Assembly (NCBI RefSeq): GCF_000425205.1
Contig: NZ_AULI01000007.1
Location: forward strand, 124,001 to 188,000
Length of the DNA: 64,000 nt
Reading direction: 5' to 3'
Source of the DNA: Pontibacillus halophilus JSM 076056 = DSM 19796
GTDB taxonomy: Bacteria; Bacillota; Bacilli; Bacillales; BH030062
A program made the position numbers and the translations under genes. The notes below the pieces were generated by a model. It searched no databases, had not been told where the DNA came from, and saw nothing but the letters and a program-made list of their open reading frames with translations. Position 1 is the stretch's first letter. The number at the start of each line of letters is the position of its first letter. This document shows positions 45,046-53,268 of the stretch, piece after piece.

Positions 45046-45480
45046 ATGGATCAAAAAGTAGAACAGTTAATTGAAGGACTCAACACAGACCTTGCACACG
45101 AATACGCAGCAAGCATCATGTACACGTATTACGCAGCTACTGTACAAGGACTTTACTATCAAGTATTAAAACCATTCTTTGAAGGTGAAATTGGCGACGA
45201 ACAAGGACATGCCCTTTACCTTTCTGAGAAGATTAAAACGCTAGGCGGCACTCCTACAACAACACCTGCAGAGGTTAAACAGCTTACAGATGTGAAGGAT
45301 ATGCTTGAAGAAGCACGCCGCAACGAATACGACACAATCAAACGTTATGAAGAACGTCGCTCTCAAGCTGAAGAACTTGGTTATACAGAGCTTGTCGTTA
45401 AACTTGATGACATGATTGCAGATGAAACGCACCATATGGAAGAGATGGACCGTCTACTAGCGGACCCTCGTCTACAATAA
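45046..45480 (+). CDS. Ferritin-like (bacterioferritin/Dps-type) protein
   Basis: A 144-residue four-helix-bundle protein. Iron ligands are suggested by HEYAASIMYTYYAA, GEIGDEQGHALYLSEK and ADETHHMEEMDRL, which carry the Glu and Glu-x-x-His pattern of ferritins. It may store iron or protect DNA under stress. The start follows GGGGTGAATACTG. A SigB promoter is upstream and a strong terminator downstream, so it is a single-gene stress unit. Confidence 0.8.
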   Translation: MDQKVEQLIEGLNTDLAHEYAASIMYTYYAATVQGLYYQVLKPFFEGEIGDEQGHALYLSEKIKTLGGTPTTTPAEVKQLTDVKDMLEEARRNEYDTIKRYEERRSQAEELGYTELVVKLDDMIADETHHMEEMDRLLADPRLQ

Positions 45481-45487
45481 AGTGAAG

Positions 45488-45520
45488 AAAGCCCCTCATT
45501 CAGAATGAGGGGCTTTTTTT
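45488..45520 (+). terminator. Terminator of the ferritin-like gene
   Basis: AAAGCCCCTCATT and AATGAGGGGCTTT pair around CAG, then TTTT. Confidence 0.9.
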
Positions 45521-45522
45521 AC

Positions 45523-45551
45523 TGGGACAGGGGGACAGGTTTCTTGTCCCA
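45523..45551. repeat. REP-like palindrome with GGGACAGG
   Basis: TGGGACAGGGGGACAGGTTT followed by CTTGTCCCA: outer arms TGGGACA and TGTCCCA pair, with an internal GGGACAGG repeat. The sequence style recalls short palindromes tied to Y1-type REP transposases; no such gene is in the window. Confidence 0.5.
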
Positions 45552-45607
45552 CATTCGAAACCTTGCGCCATAAATGCTATACTTTTCCAAAAAGGGAGGG
45601 ATCGTGT

Positions 45608-46780
45608 ATGTTGCAACAAATCTTCAAAGATGTGGACTCGTTATACGAAGAAATGGTAGAGATACGTCGGTACTTGCACCAGCACCCTGAAGTTTCATTC
45701 CATGAGGAGAAGACGGCTCAGTACATAACTGACTATTATGACCGGCTCGGCCTACCTTACCGAAGTCAAGTTGGAGGGAATGGAGTGATCGCCACATTGA
45801 AAGGTGGCAAACCCGGCAAGACGGTCGCGCTTCGAGCCGATTTCGACGCGTTGCCTATTCAAGATGAGAAGGAGGTACCGTATAAATCAACGGTACCAGG
45901 TGTGATGCACGCATGTGGCCACGACGGGCACACCGCGTCCTTACTCTGTCTCGCCAAAGCGCTCGTCCCGTATCAAGACGAACTTCCTGGTACCATCCTC
46001 TTTCTTCATCAGCATGCAGAAGAATATGCTCCTGGTGGTGCCAAGCCAATGATTGAAGATGGTGCGTTAGAAGGAGTGGACGCGGTATTTGGTACTCACT
46101 TATGGTCCAACACACCTGTAGGCGCCATCGAGACAGCTCCGACGAAATTCTTCGCAGGAGCAGACCGGTTCGAGATTACAATCCAAGGAGTTGGCGGACA
46201 CGGTGCCCAACCCCATCAAACTAAAGATGCGCTCGTCATTGGCTCCCAGCTCGTCACTTCGCTCCAACAAATTGTCAGCCGGAAAGTTGACCCACTAGAG
46301 GAAGCCGTCTTAACGGTAGGGACGTTCCAAGCGGGTACGACGTTCAATGTCATCGCAGACTCTGCTAGCCTAACAGGTACGGTTCGTACATTTAATGAGC
46401 AGACACAAGATTTAATCATTGTAGAAATGGAGAAGCAAATCAAAGGGATTTGCGCGATGAATGACTGCACGTATACGTTCGACTACTTGAAGGGCTATCC
46501 ACCTGTCGTCAATCATGAGAAAGAAGCAGCTCTCGTTATTGAATCTGCAGCTGAAACGCCTGGTGTAGAGGAGGCACGTTACGTATCCCCTGTCATGACA
46601 GGAGAAGATTTCTCTTACTACTTACTGGAACGCCCTGGAGCCTTCTATTTCACGGGTGCACAGAAGGAAGGTCATGCCTATCCTCACCACCACCCGAAAT
46701 TCGACTTGGATGAGCGCGCTTTGCCAATTAGCGCGAAAACGCTATTCCACGCATACATGCGTTACCAGGAAGAGAACTAA
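45608..46780 (+). CDS. yhaA: M20 family amidohydrolase YhaA
   Basis: A 390-residue metal-dependent amidohydrolase. Motifs are ALRADFDALPIQ, MHACGHDGHTASLL (metal His), HQHAEEYAPGG and the C-terminal YPHHHPKFDLDE. Likely substrates are N-acyl or N-acetyl amino acids. The ATG at 45608 follows AAAGGGAGGG. It corresponds to B. subtilis yhaA, which also neighbours ecsC. Its end overlaps the convergent ecsC by 4 bp. Confidence 0.88.
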   Translation: MLQQIFKDVDSLYEEMVEIRRYLHQHPEVSFHEEKTAQYITDYYDRLGLPYRSQVGGNGVIATLKGGKPGKTVALRADFDALPIQDEKEVPYKSTVPGVMHACGHDGHTASLLCLAKALVPYQDELPGTILFLHQHAEEYAPGGAKPMIEDGALEGVDAVFGTHLWSNTPVGAIETAPTKFFAGADRFEITIQGVGGHGAQPHQTKDALVIGSQLVTSLQQIVSRKVDPLEEAVLTVGTFQAGTTFNVIADSASLTGTVRTFNEQTQDLIIVEMEKQIKGICAMNDCTYTFDYLKGYPPVVNHEKEAALVIESAAETPGVEEARYVSPVMTGEDFSYYLLERPGAFYFTGAQKEGHAYPHHHPKFDLDERALPISAKTLFHAYMRYQEEN

Positions 46781-47472
46781 GTCAATAAGCGGAGGCGGTA
46801 TCCGGTCATCGCCGCTTCCGCTAATGTATCCATAAGACGTGGGTTCACAACAGCACCAACAATTGCGCCAAACCCCGGTAAGAATTGCAGAAGCTTTGCC
46901 AGGTCTAGGGAATCACGGTACTGTTGCTGTAGTTGCCTCCAATCCACATCAATCGATTCCTCCTCATTCCAATTCTTGAGTAGATAGTAGACCTCGCGTT
47001 GCTTTTCCCTCTCCGAGAAAGCCATCATAAAGATGTGCAAGAGAAACATTCGTTCCTCTTTCCGATGAACGTCAAATCCATATATCTGTGCAACATCAAA
47101 AAGAAACTTCATCTTAATACCTAACAGTAGTGGGAAATCCGTCATTCCAATGACAAGACCACCTGCCCCCGAACCAGCTCCCTGAATCATAGCCGTTCGT
47201 TTATACGTTTTGAGTCTCTCCTCCACAAGTGCTTCTTTCTCTTGAAACGTACGCTCCGGGTCTAATTCAATCCGATACACGTATCTGGATGAAGTTAGCG
47301 AAAGTTCCATCATGTTTCGGATACTATCTGTTACGACTCGATGAATTCGGTCTGGAATTCGTTTCGTCACCCTGTTCTGCCATTGCTTTGATGTACGTTG
47401 AAACCTTGATGCCCGCTTGTCTAATCGCTTCCCATAGGCCAATGCTTCTTGTCTTGCTTGAGCCTCTTCCAT
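46777..47472 (-). CDS. ecsC: EcsC protein
   Basis: A 231-residue EcsC-family protein. The central hydrophobic part (GAGSGAGGLVIGMTDFPLLLGIKMKFLFDVA) is typical, as is LLQFLPGFGAIVGAVVNPRLM near the C terminus. Role is not known; in B. subtilis it is encoded with the EcsAB exporter. Here a clear terminator separates it from ecsB, so it may be transcribed on its own. Confidence 0.88.
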   Translation of the reverse strand: MEEAQARQEALAYGKRLDKRASRFQRTSKQWQNRVTKRIPDRIHRVVTDSIRNMMELSLTSSRYVYRIELDPERTFQEKEALVEERLKTYKRTAMIQGAGSGAGGLVIGMTDFPLLLGIKMKFLFDVAQIYGFDVHRKEERMFLLHIFMMAFSEREKQREVYYLLKNWNEEESIDVDWRQLQQQYRDSLDLAKLLQFLPGFGAIVGAVVNPRLMDTLAEAAMTGYRLRLLT

Positions 47473-47534
47473 CCATTTCTCTCCTTTATACGTAAACCAG
47501 TTCGTGCATTTACTTCATTCTACGATGTATAGTA

Positions 47535-47565
47535 CAAAAAGCCCTCTCCACACTGGAAAGGGCTT
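47535..47565 (-). terminator. Terminator between ecsB and ecsC
   Basis: AAGCCCTTTCC and GGAGAGGGCTT pair with one G-T around five bases, followed by TTTTTG on the minus strand. Confidence 0.8.
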
Positions 47566-47570
47566 CTCTA

Positions 47571-48782
47571 TCATGCGATTCTTCTTGGTAAATAAAGATA
47601 CACGAGCACATAGCTAATCACAGCTCCTGCTATCCATACAATCGGAATACCAACCCAGTGGAATCCAACAAGGAAAGCTAGGCTTAGCAAGAATGTCTTC
47701 ACAAGAAGGAGCTGGAATAACCAGCGCTTTATTGCTGCTTTCTTCTGTTCCTTTGTGATTGGATACAACGATGACCACTCTAAATGCTCATGGTGTGACC
47801 AGAGCGGCACCATTTGGAATCCACTTAAATAGAGGAAGATAAGGGCAAATACAATTTTCGCCCACACGTTTGGCGCCCACGCTACAAGCGCCACTCCAAT
47901 GAACAGGAGTCTCATGTACAGTCCTAAATAATCACTTCTAGCGAATGTAATCCGGAATAAATAGTCATACGTCGCAGATTGTTTAAACGAAACGCCTCGT
48001 TTAACAATCGGCGTAATCCATGCCCGCTTTTTCACAGGCTGCTTCAAGTGCGGTACATCGGTAAATAAATTCGCAAATCGGTAGAACGACTGCATCCGTG
48101 CCTGCTCTTTCTCAATCAGCACATCCCAAGCGACGCCTTTATTTTGTTTCGCCTGAACATAGGCATACATCATAAAGGCAAACAACAAGATCGTCGTAAT
48201 GGCTGCGAACACCCACTGATTGCTTAGGATAAAGAACAAGGAGGACGTGGTCAGCACGTAGCGAATTCCACGGTCAACCCACTCGCCGTATAAATTACGA
48301 CTGTTCAGTTCCCACCAATGTGATAGTAAATTCCACGCTTTGAAGATAAGAAGCGCACTAATAAACCCAATGAACATTTCGCGCGGGCGGTCAGGATAAA
48401 GCGCGAAATGGAGTGGAGCGAATAACGCTGTCACTAAGATAACGGGGTAAATCGTAGCGGCATAGGTGTATAGCAACCCATTCCTAAAAAAAGTCCCTAA
48501 TCGGTGTTCTGTCGGCAATAGAAAGACAAGATCCGCTTCCTTTAGCATCGTGCGTAACGGAGTGAACGTCACAAAGATTCCAATGACAACTGCCATAAGA
48601 ATCGTGCCTGGGAAATTCTCAGGAATGTCCTGTAGCCATTGCCCATAAAAGTACGTAAACAGGACAAAGAAGAAAAAGAGGGCAAATACAAGGTGGTCAT
48701 TTAGCATGAGCCTCAAATATCTACCCGTCTCCCTCATATGAGCGGATAGTCTTGTTCTCCACAGCTCTTTCGGATCAATCAT
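47571..48782 (-). CDS. ecsB: ABC transporter permease EcsB
   Basis: A 403-residue integral membrane protein with about ten membrane segments and the EcsB pattern (KEADLVFLLPTEHRLGTFF near residue 80). With EcsA it forms an ABC exporter that affects secretion, competence and intramembrane proteolysis in B. subtilis. The ATG at 48782 overlaps the ecsA stop and has AAAGGAAG upstream, so the two are coupled. Confidence 0.9.
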   Translation of the reverse strand: MIDPKELWRTRLSAHMRETGRYLRLMLNDHLVFALFFFFVLFTYFYGQWLQDIPENFPGTILMAVVIGIFVTFTPLRTMLKEADLVFLLPTEHRLGTFFRNGLLYTYAATIYPVILVTALFAPLHFALYPDRPREMFIGFISALLIFKAWNLLSHWWELNSRNLYGEWVDRGIRYVLTTSSLFFILSNQWVFAAITTILLFAFMMYAYVQAKQNKGVAWDVLIEKEQARMQSFYRFANLFTDVPHLKQPVKKRAWITPIVKRGVSFKQSATYDYLFRITFARSDYLGLYMRLLFIGVALVAWAPNVWAKIVFALIFLYLSGFQMVPLWSHHEHLEWSSLYPITKEQKKAAIKRWLFQLLLVKTFLLSLAFLVGFHWVGIPIVWIAGAVISYVLVYLYLPRRIA

Positions 48783-49518
48783 GGTCATCTTCCTTTGTAA
48801 GCTGCACATAGATGTCATCAAGAGTTGCATCCGGCATGTTGAATTCCAGACGTAGCTCTTCAAGCGTCCCCTTGGCTCTTACCTCACCATCATGCAAGAT
48901 GACAAGTCGGTCACAATAACGTTCCGCCGTTGCTAAGATATGCGTGGACATGAGGATTCCCGCTCCATTTTCTTTCATTTCATTCATGAGCTGAAGGTAA
49001 GACTGAATTCCGAGCGGGTCTAACCCTACAAATGGTTCGTCTACAATATATAGGGATGGTTCAACAAGGAAGGCACACATAATCATGACCTTCTGACGCA
49101 TCCCTTTAGAGAAATGAACCGGGAAGAAATTCAACTTCTTCTCTAAACGAAACTCCTTCAATAAAGGCTTGAGGCGTTGCTGGAATACGTCTTCACTTAA
49201 TCCATAAGCCATCGCTGTTAATCGTAAATGTTCATGGAGTGTTAATTCATCATAGAGAACAGGCATCTCAGGAATATAGCCAAGTTCACTCCGGTAACCC
49301 TCTGGATTTTCTTGAAAGGTCTTCCCATTTATAGAGACAGAGCCTTTCTTCGCTTGCATTAAGCCGATGATATGCTTGATGGTTGTACTCTTACCAGCAC
49401 CGTTTAAACCAATCAATCCAACAATCTCACCGCGCTTCACGTCAAATGAAACACCATGAAGCACGTTCTTGTTCGTATAGCCACCAACCAGGCTATCTAT
49501 ATGTAATAGTGATTCCAT
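48775..49518 (-). CDS. ecsA: ABC transporter ATP-binding protein EcsA
   Basis: A 248-residue ATPase. Walker A is GLNGAGKST, the signature loop is HFSKGMRQK (a variant of LSGGQ usual for EcsA), Walker B is SLYIVDEPFVGLDP, and the switch His follows in MSTHILATAE. The start at 49518 has GAGAGGGAGA upstream. First gene of the ecs unit. Confidence 0.93.
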   Translation of the reverse strand: MESLLHIDSLVGGYTNKNVLHGVSFDVKRGEIVGLIGLNGAGKSTTIKHIIGLMQAKKGSVSINGKTFQENPEGYRSELGYIPEMPVLYDELTLHEHLRLTAMAYGLSEDVFQQRLKPLLKEFRLEKKLNFFPVHFSKGMRQKVMIMCAFLVEPSLYIVDEPFVGLDPLGIQSYLQLMNEMKENGAGILMSTHILATAERYCDRLVILHDGEVRAKGTLEELRLEFNMPDATLDDIYVQLTKEDDHD

Positions 49519-49910
49519 ATGTCTCCCTCTCTCTCGCTTCATTACTACAGATTTTATCATCCCCCACCCGCTTTTACCAAAAAAGATGAAAAAAGAATGC
49601 ATATAAAGAACGCTACCGAGCCATAATACTAGTGAAGGCAACAAGGAGCGGGTCGACAGCCACTGTTTCTTGTTTAGACTTAAGCTATTTGCTTAAATTC
49701 GAAATGAGGTGTCAGTGAAAGACTTAATAGCGAATCTTGACCAAACTGGTTAAGTACTTCACACATTCATGACAAATGAGGTGTTGACGGCAGGCATATT
49801 AGGGATTTCCGATCACGATTTGAATGAGTAACTCCTACGTGTGCTCATTCTCTAGGTGGACCCCCACCCGTGTGGAAGCGATTCGGTTCTCCGCCCTTGT
49901 TGTCCTTCAC
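49519..49910 (+). other. Gene-free region before a lone plus-strand terminator
   Basis: No frame with a ribosome site is visible on either strand. A weak promoter (TTGTTT, 17 bp, TTAAAT) lies near 49665-49700. Two copies of AAATGAGGTGT are present about 75 bp apart. Because the region leads to a strong terminator, a short RNA is possible. Confidence 0.3.
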
Positions 49911-49946
49911 AGAACAGAGCGTCTTTGGCGCTCTGTTCTTTTTTTG
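49911..49946 (+). terminator. Orphan plus-strand terminator before hit
   Basis: AGAACAGAGCG and CGCTCTGTTCT form a perfect 11-bp stem with a seven-base loop, then TTTTTT. No plus-strand gene precedes it since yhaA at 46.8 kb. Confidence 0.8.
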
Positions 49947-50024
49947 TGTGGTGGGGTTGAAGTGGTTTCCTACTCGTAAGTTTGATACGATAGCGGTAAC
50001 GAAACGGAAAGAGGAGGAGTAGAA

Positions 50025-50459
50025 ATGAGCCAAGACTGCATTTTCTGTAAGATTATTGACGGAGAAATTCCATCCGCACGTGTATACGAGGATGAAGACG
50101 TGTACGCATTTCTAGATATTAGCCAAGTAACAAAGGGACACACGCTTGTCATTCCGAAGAAACACACAAAGAACATTTATGAAACGGACGCTCACATCGC
50201 TGAGAAAGTGTTCTCGCGCGTACCGAAGATTGCTAATGCCATGAAAGAAGCCTTCCAACCAGCAGGAATTAATATTCTAAATAACAATGAAGAGGCAGCA
50301 GGTCAATCCGTCTTCCACCTACATATCCATTTAATTCCACGCTACGGCGAAGAAGATGGATTTGTTCCAAAGTGGGAAACGCATAGTGACGCCTATTCAA
50401 ACGACCAACTACAAGACATTGCACGCTCCATCTCGAACGCCATCTACACGGAGCAGTAA
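50025..50459 (+). CDS. hit: HIT-family hydrolase Hit
   Basis: A 144-residue histidine-triad protein of the HinT class. The triad is HLHIHLIP near residue 100, with the N-terminal CIFCKIIDGEIPS that binds zinc. It hydrolyses AMP-amidates. The start follows AGAGGAGGAG. Location beside the divergent ecs genes matches B. subtilis. Confidence 0.92.
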   Translation: MSQDCIFCKIIDGEIPSARVYEDEDVYAFLDISQVTKGHTLVIPKKHTKNIYETDAHIAEKVFSRVPKIANAMKEAFQPAGINILNNNEEAAGQSVFHLHIHLIPRYGEEDGFVPKWETHSDAYSNDQLQDIARSISNAIYTEQ

Positions 50460-50470
50460 GCACAATTAAA

Positions 50471-50498
50471 TTTACTTTTAGGTATAGTTTGTTATAAT
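50471..50498 (+). promoter_or_regulatory. trpP promoter
   Basis: TTTACT (50471-50476), 16 bp, TATAAT (50493-50498), with a TGn extension before the -10 box. It lies about 50 bp upstream of the triplet-repeat leader. Confidence 0.6.
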
Positions 50499-50548
50499 GA
50501 GATTATCTTTCGCAGCTGGTCAAGAGGACACAGCTGGAAGGTGCTCTT

Positions 50549-50576
50549 TAGAAGAGTTCAGAATAGATGAGGAGAG
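50549..50576 (+). promoter_or_regulatory. TRAP-binding triplet repeats over the trpP ribosome site
   Basis: Six triplets, TAG, GAG, CAG, TAG, GAG, GAG, are each separated by exactly two bases from 50549 to 50576, and the last two include the ribosome site. B. subtilis TRAP (MtrB) with tryptophan binds such arrays and blocks trpP translation. Confidence 0.8.
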
Positions 50577-50580
50577 ATGA

Positions 50581-51111
50581 ATGATGAAATTAGACACACG
50601 AGTATTGATTATGCTGTCATTGTTAGTTGGGATTGGGGCCGTATTGCACATTGTTTCACCACCTGCGTTGTTCGGAATGAAGCTTGACATGTTGCTTGTC
50701 ATGATGTTTATAGGTATCCTGCTATTCCCGCAGCTACCTTACGTCATGCTCCTGTCACTTGTTACAGGTGCCATTGCTGCCATTACAACAACATTCCCAG
50801 GTGGACAACTCGCCAATATTATTGACAAGCCTCTTACTGCCCTTGTTGTATTTGCCTTGCTTAAAGCAACTCAAAAAGTAGCCAACAAGAAAGTATTGGC
50901 TTCTGTCCTTACGTTTATTGGCACAGTCATTAGCGGATCGATCTTCTTGTTCATTGGACTAATTGTCCTTGGAGCAGAAGGTGGATTCCTAGCACTATTC
51001 ACAGCCATTGTACTTCCAACAGCAGTTATTAATACAGTACTCATGACGATTATATATCCAATTGTACAACAAATTTTCAGTCGCACGAGTCTTTCCCAGA
51101 AAGCAGCATAA
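50581..51111 (+). CDS. trpP: Tryptophan transporter TrpP (YhaG)
   Basis: A 176-residue protein with about five membrane segments matching the TrpP family (HIVSPPALFGMKLDMLLVMM, later TTFPGGQLANIIDKPLTAL). It is thought to import tryptophan. The ATG at 50581 is used because GGAG ends 6 bases upstream; a second ATG follows directly. The leader carries TRAP sites, so translation should fall when tryptophan is plentiful. Confidence 0.9.
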   Translation: MMKLDTRVLIMLSLLVGIGAVLHIVSPPALFGMKLDMLLVMMFIGILLFPQLPYVMLLSLVTGAIAAITTTFPGGQLANIIDKPLTALVVFALLKATQKVANKKVLASVLTFIGTVISGSIFLFIGLIVLGAEGGFLALFTAIVLPTAVINTVLMTIIYPIVQQIFSRTSLSQKAA

Positions 51112-51117
51112 TGCTTG

Positions 51118-51146
51118 AGCCCTCCTATAAATAGGAGGGCTTTTTT
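51118..51146 (+). terminator. Terminator of trpP
   Basis: AGCCCTCCTAT and ATAGGAGGGCT pair around AA, then TTTTTA. Confidence 0.85.
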
Positions 51147-51252
51147 ATTGCTCTCACAATCCGGATATCACTCCTCCTCCATTCGCTCCACGTAGATAGG
51201 AAGACATACGTCAACTCTCCTTTCTTTCGTTCAAGTTTGACTCATATCTTCC

Positions 51253-51372
51253 TCAATCCATATGTCCTTCAATAAATAGTGGATGAGCGAATCCTTCAAG
51301 GTAATCCTTCTGCATAGCGAATTGAGCCTCTCCCACCCCATAAAACGGTGTAAGAAGATAATCATTCTTCAC
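51253..51372 (-). CDS. Possible 39-residue peptide
   Basis: A GTG start at 51372 is preceded by GGGGGAG seven bases away. The peptide begins MKNDYLLTPFYGVGEAQFAM and has an amphipathic, acidic character with no membrane segment. It lies in the 500-bp gap between trpP and yhaH, where nothing else is seen. No family is recognised and no terminator follows, so this is tentative. Confidence 0.35.
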   Translation of the reverse strand: MKNDYLLTPFYGVGEAQFAMQKDYLEGFAHPLFIEGHMD

Positions 51373-51617
51373 CCGTAATCTCCCCCATATAATAGAAGTA
51401 AACGTTCAAGACGCCACCCATTTCCTTAATCACTTTCCAATTGGAAAACATATACAAACAACAGATCACACCTCTCATGTATCCCAAACCATTATTCATG
51501 GAAACGTACTAGTAGACATACGTAAACAATTTCTAACGAGCTTGCTCTTTTTTCTGTTTACATCTAAACAGTTGTTGGGAAAATCGATATAATAAGAGGT
51601 AGAAAGGAGTGGTTCAC

Positions 51618-51992
51618 ATGGGCAAAGGCAAATCAATTATGATTGGATTCCTCGTCGGTGGTGTAGTAAGCGCGACCGCAACCTTACTTAGCACCCCTTC
51701 TTCTGGTACAGAACTGCGGCAAGAGGCGAAAAACAAAGGTGAAAGTATGAAACATACATGGGAGCAGCTCATTACGGAAGGAAAGCAGCTATCAGAACAG
51801 ATTACAGCTACTTCTAAAGAAGGAGCTGCCATGTTAAAAGACTTATCTCAAGAGCTTCGTCAATCCTTGGAGACGTGGAAACAAACCGTAGAGCCACACC
51901 AACGTAAAATCCAAAAGCATTTACAAGATATTGAAACCAGCTTAAAAGACCTTGAACAGAAAGTAAGAGAAGACGAACAAACGACTACGTAA
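51618..51992 (+). CDS. yhaH: YtxH-domain protein YhaH
   Basis: A 124-residue protein. The N terminus has a glycine-rich membrane segment (SIMIGFLVGGVVSATATLLSTP) typical of YtxH proteins, and the rest is a long charged coiled-coil-like helix. The ATG at 51618 has AGAAAGGAG upstream; the GTG at 51609 abuts it. B. subtilis yhaH also follows trpP and affects sporulation; the function is otherwise unknown. Confidence 0.82.
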   Translation: MGKGKSIMIGFLVGGVVSATATLLSTPSSGTELRQEAKNKGESMKHTWEQLITEGKQLSEQITATSKEGAAMLKDLSQELRQSLETWKQTVEPHQRKIQKHLQDIETSLKDLEQKVREDEQTTT

Positions 51993-51998
51993 TTATGA

Positions 51999-52034
51999 AG
52001 AACCCATGCTCCTGACAACGAGCATGGGTTCTTT
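51999..52034 (+). terminator. Terminator of yhaH
   Basis: AAGAACCCATGCTC and GAGCATGGGTTCTT form a perfect 14-bp stem around eight bases, followed by TCTATTTATT. Confidence 0.85.
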
Positions 52035-52251
52035 CTATTTATTCAGCTGTTACTCATACAATTTCTCCAGATTGTTGATTTACTTCCCCGCGAGAATGAA
52101 CAAAGGTAGCAACACGTAGAGCAGGATTAAAAACATACTTAAATCGGTCCCCTATTAGTCAACATTTACAACACTCCGCTTATTAACATTTTTATGTTTT
52201 TGTTCGATTTCATAACACAACCTTAGACGAACTCTACCTTCCTTTATGAAA

Positions 52252-52282
52252 AAATCCTCCCCACCAAAAGGCGAGGAGGATG
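52252..52282 (-). terminator. Terminator of the opuA operon
   Basis: ATCCTCC and GGAGGAT with inner pairs form the stem; on the minus strand TTTTTTC follows, directly after opuAC. Confidence 0.75.
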
Positions 52283-52292
52283 TAACCGTTCT

Positions 52293-53201
52293 TTATTCAG
52301 ATTTCAAATCTTCAATAGAAGAAATGTCCATGTAAGATGGAACTACAAGTCCGATCTTAGCACCTTCAAGGTTGGCACCTAAGTCAGCCAAGCTTTCTTT
52401 ATGCTCTTCGTACAGGTCACCGTGTGTTCCTGGCAACCAAGCACCTACCATTGCATCTGCTTGACCTGAGGAAACGGCTTCCCATTGTCCCGCGTTATCA
52501 AGTGCTGTAATTTCTACTTCAAAGCCTTGCTGGGTTAGAACCTCTTTAATGACGTTCGTTGAGGCAATTTCTGAATCCCAGTTCACGTAAACAAGTTCAA
52601 TACTCTTGCCGTCTACTTCTTCTGCTCCTTCAGTCCATTTAGCTACTTCTTCTTCATTATCTGAAACCCAATTCTTCGCTGCTTCTTCAATTTCTGTACC
52701 TTCTTGACGTTCAAGCATAACAGCTTCCATGTCTTCTGTTGTCCAAGCAAATTGGTCTAGGATTGTGTATGCATTTGGCATGTCTTCTTCTAATCCTTGA
52801 CGTGCCATCGTTTTAATTTGTTCTTCAGCTCCGAATACTTTCTCTGGGTCTTCTAAGTATTCAAGCTCGTACTTCGAGAATTTCCAGTGTGGGGACCACC
52901 CTGTAACAATAATTGGTTCTTCATCTTTGTAGGCATTCTCTAATTCTTGTGTCATGGCACCACTTGAAGATGTAGCAACTTCCCATTCAGATAAATCGTA
53001 GCCATCCGCACTAACGGCCTTCTCCGCTGCCTTTACGACCCCAGCTCCGGCTTCGATTGCTGTAATTTCATAGTCTAGTTGTTCACCAATACTCTCAGAA
53101 CCTCCATCAGAAGAAGCATCATCTGATCCACATCCTGCTGCGATTAACGTAAGTGACAATCCTGCTGCCATACCGATCTGTTTCAAGTTTCCTTTAAACA
53201 T
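52293..53201 (-). CDS. opuAC: Glycine betaine-binding lipoprotein OpuAC
   Basis: A 302-residue solute-binding protein. The signal peptide ends in the lipobox IAAGC (Cys about residue 24). Trp-rich motifs that cage betaine are present (VTGWSPHWKFSKYELEYLEDP), and VNWDSEIASTNVIKEVL begins the second lobe. It feeds OpuAB/OpuAA with glycine betaine or proline betaine for osmoprotection. Last gene of opuAA-AB-AC, separated from opuAB by 67 bp. Confidence 0.92.
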   Translation of the reverse strand: MFKGNLKQIGMAAGLSLTLIAAGCGSDDASSDGGSESIGEQLDYEITAIEAGAGVVKAAEKAVSADGYDLSEWEVATSSSGAMTQELENAYKDEEPIIVTGWSPHWKFSKYELEYLEDPEKVFGAEEQIKTMARQGLEEDMPNAYTILDQFAWTTEDMEAVMLERQEGTEIEEAAKNWVSDNEEEVAKWTEGAEEVDGKSIELVYVNWDSEIASTNVIKEVLTQQGFEVEITALDNAGQWEAVSSGQADAMVGAWLPGTHGDLYEEHKESLADLGANLEGAKIGLVVPSYMDISSIEDLKSE

Positions 53202-53268
53202 ATCTACTAATCTCCCCTTATTACATAGTTTTGTTCTATATAGTCTCCTCATCCTCGATGTGGAGGTA

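Noticed and set aside
52080-52136. 18-residue hydrophobic peptide (MFLILLYVLLPLFILAGK) on the minus strand
   Set aside because: It looks like a toxin-type peptide, but the ribosome site is too far away and no antisense RNA promoter or terminator was found.
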